From: Clostridium psychrophilum
GTDB taxonomy: Bacteria > Bacillota > Clostridia > Clostridiales > Clostridiaceae
Reading direction: 5' to 3'
Length of the DNA stretch: 64,000 nt
NCBI RefSeq assembly: GCF_018861705.1
Contig: NZ_JAHLEC010000001.1
Location: 62,001 to 126,000 of the forward strand
Shown: in pieces, positions 35,522-47,096 of the stretch
Layout: the number at the start of each line of letters is the position of its first letter
Position numbering within the stretch: position 1 is the first letter of the stretch
Position numbers and translations under genes: made by a program
The notes under the pieces: model-generated
Told to the model about the DNA's origin: nothing
Database searches by the model: none
What the model saw: only the letters and a program-made list of their open reading frames with translations

Positions 35522-38500
35522 TTAATGATCAAATAATGTTTTTATAATATCATAACTTTTTTTATTACGTGAAACGTAATTTGGCTTCTCCCAAGTACTC
35601 CACGTAAATGTTCTATTCCCTGAATCAGAAATATTTTTTGGGAAATGATAATCTACATTTTTTGTTATTTTATCTTTAATAATAACAGACCCTACTATAC
35701 CCTCAGTTACTCTCACTACTAACTTATCTATCGCATTATTAACTACTGCTTTATTTTTCTTGTCATCTAATACTAATAGACTAGATGGGTCTGTAACATT
35801 TAATTGTGCCCATGGAATTCTTATATACAACGTATTACCCTCAAAATAAAAATTGTTAATGTTATCATCAAAATTTCCTGGTACTAAAATGGATTGATCT
35901 TCATATTTTGCCGCGATAACTTTACCTGACTTGGTTTTATTAGCTATTGAAATCTGCCTAGTCATCTTTTCAAATACACCAGATATGGACACGCTCGTAT
36001 AATAAGATCCTTTGCTTAAATTATAAGTTGGTATTACCAATAGATCCGCCTTATTTTTATTTTGCATGTTAATTTCATACTCAACACCTGACCAATTTTC
36101 ATTTATATAAGGTGTTAGCATATGTTCTCCCTTCCTTTTATCTATAGTATTCAAATAAATCATTAAACTTTTCTTATTAAAATCAGGTAATTTGTTAAAA
36201 CTTGATTTTATATACAAATAAGATTCATCTGCTGTATACGCTATTGATTGTAAAGGTTTTGCTGCCTGCATCGATGTGGGATAATCTTTTGGAACTGGTG
36301 ACTCTAGAGCTAAAATTCCATAATTCTGAGCAGGTTCAATCATGTTATGCCATAAATTACTTCGCTCATACGGTATCATTAAAGATGATGTAGTAGGTCC
36401 GCTCCTCCCCCATTCATCAGCCCATTCATAAACAAGACCACCCATACAACCGCTGTCTTTTATTATATTCATCATAGAAGCAATTCCTTGTCCTTGTATA
36501 ACCTCACCATTTTTACCATTAGGGTATTCAAGCCCCCCTATCTGATTTGCTCCCATACTTGTAGGAATACCAAATTCGCTAACTAATACAGGATATTTTT
36601 TTTGAGTTTTTATAAAACTATCCATATATTCTTTGTACCCAGCATATCTAGGTTTTAAATCGTCGTCTTCACCAGTCATAAACCCTGGATGATCTGGGAA
36701 AATGTTGTATGCACCAAAGAATCCACACTTAACCTTACTAGAAATATCAACATTATTAATATCAACGCATGTTACATCATCATCGCCATTAGTTCCTGAT
36801 TTATCATGGTGAAGGGTATCAAGTTCTGGAATGCTAGTAATTGCAACAGGATGCTGCATATTATATTTTTTTTGCTCATATTGATATATTTCATCACTAA
36901 CCGATGCGAGCCACGACTCTGTGGTCGTCGCATTTATTCCAGATGAAACATTAACTCCATTATATTTATATAGAGGATTTGCTTTATTAGTTGCTAACAC
37001 ATTAGTTGTGTTTAGTCCTGGATCTACTAAATATCCAAGTACATACCCTGAAACATCATTAATGTATAAATCGTAATCCTGACCATCATTTATTTTAATC
37101 GATGTATTTCCATGAATGGCGTTAATAGTATCCTCAGTTGCCTTTTGATAAGCTTTTCTATAATTTTTACTTAGAAAATTTTCATTCTCCTTTTGATCCT
37201 TTACCGATATATTTTGGAGTAAAAATAATTTTTTATTTGGATTAAGAGAATTATAAATATCAAGTACACGATAAAAACCACAAGGCATAATTGTATACAC
37301 TCTTATGCAGTTAACATTCATCTTTCCTATCTTTTGAAGCCACTGCGTATATATTATGTTATCGCTTGGGAAACTTCCTTTAGCAAAACCTGGCAATGAA
37401 GTACCTATATCCACTCCTTTGACATACATTCTCTTCCATATTCCATTTTGGTAAACAGAAAGATACTTAGAAGAAACCTTTGACACAAGCCTCGTACCTT
37501 CTTTAGTAATTCCTGCATTAGACTTAAAAACGATGTTTTTATCTAACGGTTTAATTTCTTTTAACACCTTTGACATAAATGGAACATAAAAATTCCAATA
37601 AAAATATGAACTATCACCCTCACTACTAATGCTGAACATTTTATATAAATTCGCTGCTCCTAAAAAAGAATATGCTTTTGCAGTTTCACGGTAGTCACAA
37701 AAATCGCCGGCAAAGTAATATGATTTTTTAATACTAGATTTATTCATGATAATTGCAGCAAATTTATCCCCTAATCCAAATAGTTTCATTTGTTTTATTC
37801 CGTCAGTTGTCAAATTTATGTCATACCAAGCAATAACTGATTTATCATCTTTTGGTTTTACAATTTCAAACCAATTATAATAATCGATAACTTTTGTATT
37901 AAATTCCTTCGCTCTGTCCGTAGATAAATTTATGGAGTTTCCTTTAAAATCTTTTCCACGTTTAAGAATTATAATTCTATTGTTTCCTGCTATTACTATA
38001 CCTGCGCCAGTCATATTCCACTTTCTTCCAAATTGTGCCTCATATATTGTTCTAATCCAATTTGGAACGTCCTCTTTAGACGATAAGTCAGAAAAAAACT
38101 TACCCGCCCACCCTGTAAAATTAACGCCAAATATATCGGAAAGTTCACTTGCCACACTTGCCTTTGTAGGATTTTGTGCAATATTGTACTCTCCAATAAC
38201 AGTTGTTCCTTTCGCCTGCGCCGTTGCAATTAAGCCAACTTCATCCTTAGTAAGTCCTGAAATTCTTTTTGGCTCTTTGCCATTAATCTTGGAGTTATCT
38301 GTGCCATAGGTATCAGCTATATAAATTACGTCTGGTACTTTTGTTAATTTATTCAAAGGTAATTCCTTTAGTTTTCCAGAAGATATAAAATTTCCATAAT
38401 AGTCACGAGCTACATCGTATAATTTATTAGTATTAGGATTCTTTATACCAAGTTGATCCATAAGCCAGAATAATCCACGATGCTTACTGTAATCTAGTTC

Positions 38501-38665
38501 AGTTATCTTATCCTTCACTGATGTCATAATTGGAAAAGTTTTATTTAATACAACTATTTGAAGACTCTTTCTAGGCATAACTTTCCATAATATAAAAGGT
38601 GTCACTAATGCCAATAATACTAATGCAAAAATTAAAGTTTTAATTTTAATAGGTTTTTTCCCCAT
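35522..38665 (-). CDS. Membrane-anchored TIM-barrel protein with extra N-terminal domain, likely inactive paralogue
   Basis: Protein of 1047 residues. A membrane anchor (about 9-28) is followed by a unique domain (about 40-350) with IYIADTYG and TTVIGEYN strands that looks alpha/beta and may be glutamine-amidotransferase-like. A glycoside hydrolase-type TIM barrel spans about 400-760, and a beta-rich C-terminal region follows. The barrel and the C-terminal region are clearly paralogous to the next gene upstream (38858-41035). The putative nucleophile motif SEFG is kept (Glu697). The position equivalent to the partner's Glu213 (in GIEWDP) is Gly550, so hydrolysis may be lost. It belongs to the GT2/HEAT cluster. 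The substrate is unknown. Confidence 0.7.
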   Translation of the reverse strand: MGKKPIKIKTLIFALVLLALVTPFILWKVMPRKSLQIVVLNKTFPIMTSVKDKITELDYSKHRGLFWLMDQLGIKNPNTNKLYDVARDYYGNFISSGKLKELPLNKLTKVPDVIYIADTYGTDNSKINGKEPKRISGLTKDEVGLIATAQAKGTTVIGEYNIAQNPTKASVASELSDIFGVNFTGWAGKFFSDLSSKEDVPNWIRTIYEAQFGRKWNMTGAGIVIAGNNRIIILKRGKDFKGNSINLSTDRAKEFNTKVIDYYNWFEIVKPKDDKSVIAWYDINLTTDGIKQMKLFGLGDKFAAIIMNKSSIKKSYYFAGDFCDYRETAKAYSFLGAANLYKMFSISSEGDSSYFYWNFYVPFMSKVLKEIKPLDKNIVFKSNAGITKEGTRLVSKVSSKYLSVYQNGIWKRMYVKGVDIGTSLPGFAKGSFPSDNIIYTQWLQKIGKMNVNCIRVYTIMPCGFYRVLDIYNSLNPNKKLFLLQNISVKDQKENENFLSKNYRKAYQKATEDTINAIHGNTSIKINDGQDYDLYINDVSGYVLGYLVDPGLNTTNVLATNKANPLYKYNGVNVSSGINATTTESWLASVSDEIYQYEQKKYNMQHPVAITSIPELDTLHHDKSGTNGDDDVTCVDINNVDISSKVKCGFFGAYNIFPDHPGFMTGEDDDLKPRYAGYKEYMDSFIKTQKKYPVLVSEFGIPTSMGANQIGGLEYPNGKNGEVIQGQGIASMMNIIKDSGCMGGLVYEWADEWGRSGPTTSSLMIPYERSNLWHNMIEPAQNYGILALESPVPKDYPTSMQAAKPLQSIAYTADESYLYIKSSFNKLPDFNKKSLMIYLNTIDKRKGEHMLTPYINENWSGVEYEINMQNKNKADLLVIPTYNLSKGSYYTSVSISGVFEKMTRQISIANKTKSGKVIAAKYEDQSILVPGNFDDNINNFYFEGNTLYIRIPWAQLNVTDPSSLLVLDDKKNKAVVNNAIDKLVVRVTEGIVGSVIIKDKITKNVDYHFPKNISDSGNRTFTWSTWEKPNYVSRNKKSYDIIKTLFDH

Positions 38666-38696
38666 TATTTATTCCTCATTCCCTATTTATTATTTA

Positions 38697-38850
38697 ACGA
38701 CATTTCAGAAGGAAAGTCTCCCATTTCTATAAGTTGGAGTTAACTACCATAGCAAAAATAAAACTTCAATGAAATTTCAAATCTCCTTCTGAGGTCGTTA
38801 TTGCATCTCTTTCAGAGATGTTACAGCTCCGCAGGAGATGATTTTGCTTC
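38697..38850. repeat. Mosaic non-coding repeat, copy 2
   Basis: It lies between the two paralogous TIM-barrel genes. It aligns with 3561-3707 at both ends, sharing CCATTTCTATAAGT-like and TGCATCT segments and the identical CAGCTCCGCAGGAGATGATT tail. Internal arms CAGAAGGA and TCCTTCTG can pair. Confidence 0.6.
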
Positions 38851-38857
38851 AAAAGCT

Positions 38858-41035
38858 CTAATTTAATTTTTGTAATCCCTTTTGTAAAATGTAATATGAA
38901 GGTTTTAACCTTTCATGAAATGTTGGTGTCTCCCATGTCTTCCAATCATATTCTTTCATTATTAAATCCTGGGAGGCACCATTTTTCATATTCTCCACTC
39001 CAAATCTGAACCCGTCCACCTTTAATGGTGATATTTTTCCCTGAGCATACATATCATCAATTACATATTTCCCTGATGGATCCATAACATTAAGCAGCTG
39101 CCATGGGATTCTTATTTCAAGTTTTCCATTATTATAGTTAAAATCACTAAGAGAATTAAAATCTACATCATTTGGGTTTGCATTACCATATTTAAGTAAT
39201 CCAGTCTCATAACCAGTAAAAGGAATAACAGTATTTAACTTTGGCACAACAAATTCTTTATTGGTGTTAAGCCTAATATAGTTAAATATTCCAGTATTTT
39301 TAATCTCAAATGATGGCTCTGTTTTAATTAAATTTGTTAGAACGCCATATCTGAAATAATAATTATCATAGTATGTATCTACAAGCACATGCGAATCATT
39401 TTTTCCATGGATTTTAATTACGAAGTCTGCATTGTTACTAAAAGTTGTCTTGTACTTTGAAAAGCTTTTATTTCCCTGTCCATTTATTGTGTCTATTGGT
39501 ATCAATAATGTATCTTTATTAAAGTCGTAATTTTTAGCATCTATCATTAAATAAACATATCCTTCGTCACTCTTTACATCCATTTTAATGTTACCGCTTG
39601 AAACCAGTGGTTTATCTTTTGCCCAATCATTAAAAGCACCATCAATATAACAGATGCTTTTCTGATTGCCAGGTTCTAGTGCCAAAAGACCAAAATGCTG
39701 TTCATTTGTCTGTGCATTAAGCCAAAATGGACGAGAATCCGGTAAATCAAGATCATTGTTGTTCCAAGTTCTTTTAAACCATTCATCCTGCCACGAAAAA
39801 GCTAATCCACCAGCAAGGCCTCCAAAGTGCATATCATTCATCATTTTTAGTAACATATTGCCTTGAGTTTTCTCATCTATAAATCCCTGATTAAACCCTG
39901 TTACTTTGTTTTCATGTGCCTTTCCCCTTGAAGCTGGGATGCCAAATTCTGATATTAAAACAGGCATGGAATGAAATTTATTAATCTCCTCTAAATAAGC
40001 TAAATAAGGATTTGGTTTTCCATCAGTGCCTTTGAATTTAACATAATTAGTCTGAAAACTAAATGAATCTGGATAATAAGGGTATACGTGATAAGATGCA
40101 AACATACCAACCTTTAAGCTATTATGCCCTTTAACATGTTCTACATTTACTGAAACAATATCCTCGTTTTTATATGGTTCATTCGGATGTTTTAATGGGT
40201 CAGTTGTTACCCAGTTTGAGAAAGCAACTGGTCTTTGCATTTTATATTTTGTCATTTCATAGTCTATAATCTTGTCTCCCATATTACATAGAAAAGTCTC
40301 AAAAGGTGATGCATCCTTTGTGTAGAGATATTTACCATTATAATTATTGCGTTTAGGATTATTTTCATTTGTACTTACTACGAAGGATGGATCCCATTCT
40401 ATACCCAAAATCCATCCAATAACATACTTTGAAACATCTGATGTGTAAGTACCATCAGCATAACCTTTTCTAACTGGTAAATAACAATTTCCATGCAATA
40501 TATCAACAGTCTCTTTACCTGACGTAATTACATCCTTTAATATCTTATCATTATTACCATAAGCATCATTAATTGTTGTTATATCATTTTCATTAACCCA
40601 AACTCCATGAATCATATAAATAGGCTTTTTACCACTTTTCTCAGCTTTTTTATTAAAATCATATAAAGCATTATAAAATTGAGGTCTTTGCACAGTATAA
40701 ACTCTAATTGTATTTGCATTCATTTGAGATATGTAACCAAACCATCTATAATATTCATCGTAAGTAATAGCAACATCTCCAGGGAACGCACCTGGTTTTC
40801 CAGCTCCAATATTGACCCCTTTTATAAACATTTTATTCCACGTACCTTTTTCTAAAACATAAAAATAATTTTTATCCGTCTTACTTATATAACCCAATGT
40901 ATTTTTTATCACAACTGTAGTATTTTTATTTGCTTTGTTATTTTTATGTAATACAAATAATACTAAGGTGACCGTTATTAATAAACCAAATGCTATAATA
41001 GCAAATAAAATAGTTTTTTTGTTTTTAACAATCAT
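38858..41035 (-). CDS. Membrane-anchored glycoside hydrolase-like TIM-barrel protein
   Basis: Protein of 725 residues with an N-terminal membrane anchor (about 8-30) and the bulk outside the cell. Residues 60-440 resemble clan GH-A barrels of the GH2/GH5 kind: FIKGVNIGAG, NANTIRVYTV, GWILGIEWDP with candidate acid/base Glu213, and VLISEFG with candidate nucleophile Glu363. Residues 450-725 form a beta-rich C-terminal domain. It could cut or transfer beta-linked glucan made by the GT2 of the cluster. The first gene of the run, it has GGGGGGA 5 nt upstream of the ATG. The exact family is not recognised. Confidence 0.7.
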   Translation of the reverse strand: MIVKNKKTILFAIIAFGLLITVTLVLFVLHKNNKANKNTTVVIKNTLGYISKTDKNYFYVLEKGTWNKMFIKGVNIGAGKPGAFPGDVAITYDEYYRWFGYISQMNANTIRVYTVQRPQFYNALYDFNKKAEKSGKKPIYMIHGVWVNENDITTINDAYGNNDKILKDVITSGKETVDILHGNCYLPVRKGYADGTYTSDVSKYVIGWILGIEWDPSFVVSTNENNPKRNNYNGKYLYTKDASPFETFLCNMGDKIIDYEMTKYKMQRPVAFSNWVTTDPLKHPNEPYKNEDIVSVNVEHVKGHNSLKVGMFASYHVYPYYPDSFSFQTNYVKFKGTDGKPNPYLAYLEEINKFHSMPVLISEFGIPASRGKAHENKVTGFNQGFIDEKTQGNMLLKMMNDMHFGGLAGGLAFSWQDEWFKRTWNNNDLDLPDSRPFWLNAQTNEQHFGLLALEPGNQKSICYIDGAFNDWAKDKPLVSSGNIKMDVKSDEGYVYLMIDAKNYDFNKDTLLIPIDTINGQGNKSFSKYKTTFSNNADFVIKIHGKNDSHVLVDTYYDNYYFRYGVLTNLIKTEPSFEIKNTGIFNYIRLNTNKEFVVPKLNTVIPFTGYETGLLKYGNANPNDVDFNSLSDFNYNNGKLEIRIPWQLLNVMDPSGKYVIDDMYAQGKISPLKVDGFRFGVENMKNGASQDLIMKEYDWKTWETPTFHERLKPSYYILQKGLQKLN

Positions 41036-41357
41036 CTTGTCCCCCCCTTAAGTATGATAAAAATAAATCATACCTACTTTTCCTTCTTATATGTTAACAA
41101 AACTATTCTTAATTAAATTAAATTCTACAATTTATATCGATTTCCTTTATCTTTTTTCATTTTTTTCTCGTCAAATTATTTAAATATTCAACATATTTTG
41201 CACTATTTACATTGTATTATTTCTTATTAATTAAGTGTCAATATATAACAAATTTTTAAGATTCATTAAACTTATAGTTCATTAAACATATAATATTAAA
41301 TAGCTGTATAATTTAATATTATTCAACAAAACCTAACCAAAAGGGTGGTGTTGTTAA
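41036..41357. promoter_or_regulatory. Divergent promoter region of the polysaccharide cluster
   Basis: On the minus strand TTGACG (41169-41174) and GATAAA (41146-41151) are 17 nt apart, a good sigma-A promoter for the TIM-barrel/GT2 run. Toward the other gene, perfect 11-bp arms TAATATTAAAT (41291-41301) and ATTTAATATTA (41311-41321) form a possible operator. No riboswitch was recognised. Confidence 0.5.
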
Positions 41358-42314
41358 TTGAAATGTTTCAAAGTGTATTTTTGTTTAATTATAGTAGCTT
41401 TGTTTCTTATTGTAGTAAAACATTTTAATAAACCACTAGAAACATTAAACTCAACAAGTGAATTAACAGTGCGACCTTTTGTTGCAATAAATCAAAAAAA
41501 ATCTTTAAATAATAAATCAAAAAAATTAGAGTTGATTAAATATACCCACCCTACAAATAAAAGTTCTGATAATTCACTATTTAATATAAAAGATAAGCAT
41601 AATTTTCAAGGGATTACATTTTTTAAAAACCATTTTTATTGTGGTTTTGATGTAGGTAATGGACATGGAAAAATAGTTAAATATGATAGGTTCGGGGAAG
41701 AGATTTTCGAAACAAAATCAATGGTTGTAGGGCATTGTGCTGATCTGGGATATAGGACTAAAACAAATAATATTTATATCGCGAATGGTGGCGGCCATAA
41801 TTTAGCACGTGTTTATGTTGTTGATTATACTAAAAGTTCAATACTAAGTACTTTAAACTATAATAGTTTGGGAACATCAGCCTTACTTGCTATTGATAAT
41901 GTGCATGACTATTTAATATTGCATACTGTTATAAATCGTGGCGATAATGGCAATCCAACATTTACTATCATAAATCTAGCCAACATGCATGTTATAAATA
42001 CTTTTAATATATCTACAAAAGGTACCCCACAAGGATTAGAAACTGATGGCAAAAACATTTATTTATATACAAATAATAAAATTACGGTGCTAGATTATAA
42101 AGGTTCAATAATAACTACTTATTATATCCACAAAACGGGAGAAAGTGAAGGCATAACAATAGCACTAGAAAACGAAATCCCATTTTTAGCTATTGGGTAC
42201 AATTCTCCTAATAGGATTTATGCATTAAGAGGTCTAAAACGTTTTCCATTTCATAATATTAAAGTTCTTAATAATAAAAACACAAAACCTCACAGAAATA
42301 AACTACACGCATAG
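41358..42314 (+). CDS. Secreted or membrane-anchored beta-propeller-like protein
   Basis: Protein of 318 residues starting with TTG (41358), supported by AAGGGTGG 9 nt upstream. An N-terminal hydrophobic segment (about 5-20) acts as a signal anchor. The rest is made of repeated beta-blade-like units with phrases such as GKIVKYDRFGEE, NIYIANGGGHN, DYLILHTV and GLETDGKNIYLYTNNK, as in six-bladed propellers. No catalytic motif was found and the family is not recognised with confidence. It is divergent from the TIM-barrel/GT2 cluster, which suggests a shared pathway or regulation, but this is unproven. Confidence 0.6.
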   Translation: MKCFKVYFCLIIVALFLIVVKHFNKPLETLNSTSELTVRPFVAINQKKSLNNKSKKLELIKYTHPTNKSSDNSLFNIKDKHNFQGITFFKNHFYCGFDVGNGHGKIVKYDRFGEEIFETKSMVVGHCADLGYRTKTNNIYIANGGGHNLARVYVVDYTKSSILSTLNYNSLGTSALLAIDNVHDYLILHTVINRGDNGNPTFTIINLANMHVINTFNISTKGTPQGLETDGKNIYLYTNNKITVLDYKGSIITTYYIHKTGESEGITIALENEIPFLAIGYNSPNRIYALRGLKRFPFHNIKVLNNKNTKPHRNKLHA

Positions 42315-42357
42315 TTACCCGTAAATTTCAATTATTTTATGAATATTAAAACAAATC

Positions 42358-42390
42358 AAAGCCACGTTGAAATTACTTCAACGTGGCTTT
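42358..42390. terminator. Bidirectional terminator between the propeller gene and bglA
   Basis: AAAGCCACGTTGAA and TTCAACGTGGCTTT are perfect arms with a 5-nt loop between convergent genes. Confidence 0.85.
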
Positions 42391-42401
42391 GAATTCACTA
42401 A

Positions 42402-43838
<1,437 letters not shown>

Positions 43839-43887
43839 CTATTTTTATTTTCCTTACTTGTACTTTATATTTAAAATTATCCCATAA

Positions 43888-45780
<1,893 letters not shown>

Positions 45781-45900
45781 TTAATTAAATTTATTTTTTC
45801 AAAAAAACAAAAAGCCTAAACTGCTAACTAAACACTTCAATTAATCATCATACTTTTAGTTTTTTAAAAGTTAATGATATTCAATAAAGTCTTTAGTAAA

Positions 45901-45935
45901 CCTTTTAGGTCTTGCCTGAATCTCAGTCACAATCC
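45901..45935 (-). promoter_or_regulatory. RAT antiterminator site before bglP
   Basis: The minus strand reads GGATTGTGACTGAGATTCAG then GCAAGACCTAAAAGG, matching the ribonucleic antiterminator consensus bound by LicT/BglG proteins. An obvious terminator stem could not be defined by eye. Confidence 0.8.
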
Positions 45936-45965
45936 TCATTATTAATTTTACTATGTATTAAAATC

Positions 45966-46808
45966 TTATTTAAGTATGTCTCGATTAACAACCCGGTTTA
46001 TATGTATTGTCAAATATGTCATTTCTTCTTTTGACATTGTAGCGTTATACACTTTTTTTAAGTGAGCTTTAATTTTTTCTACACATTTATATGAATCTTT
46101 ATACTTGTCAATTACTATGTCATATAAATAATCATCATCACCTGTAGATGTGGTTTCCGTTAACATTCGTTGGGCAAAAAATTTTAAATGAGTTACTAAC
46201 CTATGATAGCTTAGGGAATCTTCATCAAAGTTTATTTCAAAATTATATCTAATTATATTCAGAATTTCTTGAATAATCTTTGTCATGTTAACAGCTCTTG
46301 GCATATCTTGATTTAGTTCTGCATTAACAATATGCAATGCAATAGATGCTGCCTCATCAATAAGCAGCGTTACTCCAAAATTCTCTTTTATTATGTTAAG
46401 TGCAGTAAGTCCAATCTCATACTCTTGTTTATAAAATTTTTTTATTTCCCAAAGCATAGGATTTTTTATATCTAGACCTTGTTTCTGCCTAGTCATTGCA
46501 AAACTAATATGATCTGTTAATGTTAAATATATATTTTCATTTAACTTTTTGTGTAAATTTTGTTCTGCATAGATTATTATTTGTTCTGAAATCTTAACAT
46601 ATTTTGAAGGAATTTCACTAATTAACTTATTTAATTTTTCAGATACCTCTTTATTCTCTAAAGTAAATGTTCTTTCAATTTTTTCTTCCTCAAGCTTATC
46701 ACCAGACTTTTTTTTAAAAGCGAGCCCAAGGCCCATAACAACAACTTCCTTATTATCTTCATTAATAACAGTTGCCGCATTATTGTTTAATATTTTTTTT
46801 ATTTTCAT
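45966..46808 (-). CDS. licT: BglG/LicT-family transcription antiterminator
   Basis: Regulator of 280 residues. An N-terminal CAT RNA-binding domain (MKIKKILNNNAATVIN, about 1-58) is followed by two PTS regulation domains with the conserved His in ITLTDHISFA and in AIHIVNAE. In this family dephosphorylated, PTS-controlled dimers bind RAT RNA and prevent termination. The ATG at 46808 has AAAGTGGTG upstream; the 38-codon in-frame extension is rejected. It is the first gene of the operon, and RAT sites lie before it and before bglP. Confidence 0.9.
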   Translation of the reverse strand: MKIKKILNNNAATVINEDNKEVVVMGLGLAFKKKSGDKLEEEKIERTFTLENKEVSEKLNKLISEIPSKYVKISEQIIIYAEQNLHKKLNENIYLTLTDHISFAMTRQKQGLDIKNPMLWEIKKFYKQEYEIGLTALNIIKENFGVTLLIDEAASIALHIVNAELNQDMPRAVNMTKIIQEILNIIRYNFEINFDEDSLSYHRLVTHLKFFAQRMLTETTSTGDDDYLYDIVIDKYKDSYKCVEKIKAHLKKVYNATMSKEEMTYLTIHINRVVNRDILK

Positions 46809-46956
46809 TATTAACACCACTTTAAAATAGCTATATTTTATACAATTGTAAATGCATTTAATCAATAATTTTTTAATATTAATTTTATTATAAAATAAAA
46901 AAACCAAATTGAAATCAACCACTTATATGCCCTAAATAAGTAAGTCTCACATTAAC

Positions 46957-46989
46957 CTTGGTCTTGCTTGAATTATCAGTCACAATCCT
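46957..46989 (-). promoter_or_regulatory. RAT antiterminator site before licT
   Basis: The minus strand reads GGATTGTGACTGATAATTCA then AGCAAGACCAAGG, a LicT-type RAT. It suggests autogenous control of licT. Confidence 0.75.
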
Positions 46990-47058
46990 ATTAAAAATTA
47001 TTTGCACTAATGATTATAATAGCATGTACTGTAAATATCGTCAAGATGAATATATTAT

Positions 47059-47094
47059 AAAAAAGTACTGCAGAATTATTTCTACAGTACCTTT
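47059..47094 (-). terminator. Intrinsic terminator after the ABC exporter operon
   Basis: Minus-strand hairpin AAGGTACTGTAGAAA ... GCAGTACTTTTTTATAATA, 3 nt beyond the stop codon of the second ABC gene. Confidence 0.85.
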
Positions 47095-47096
47095 TA

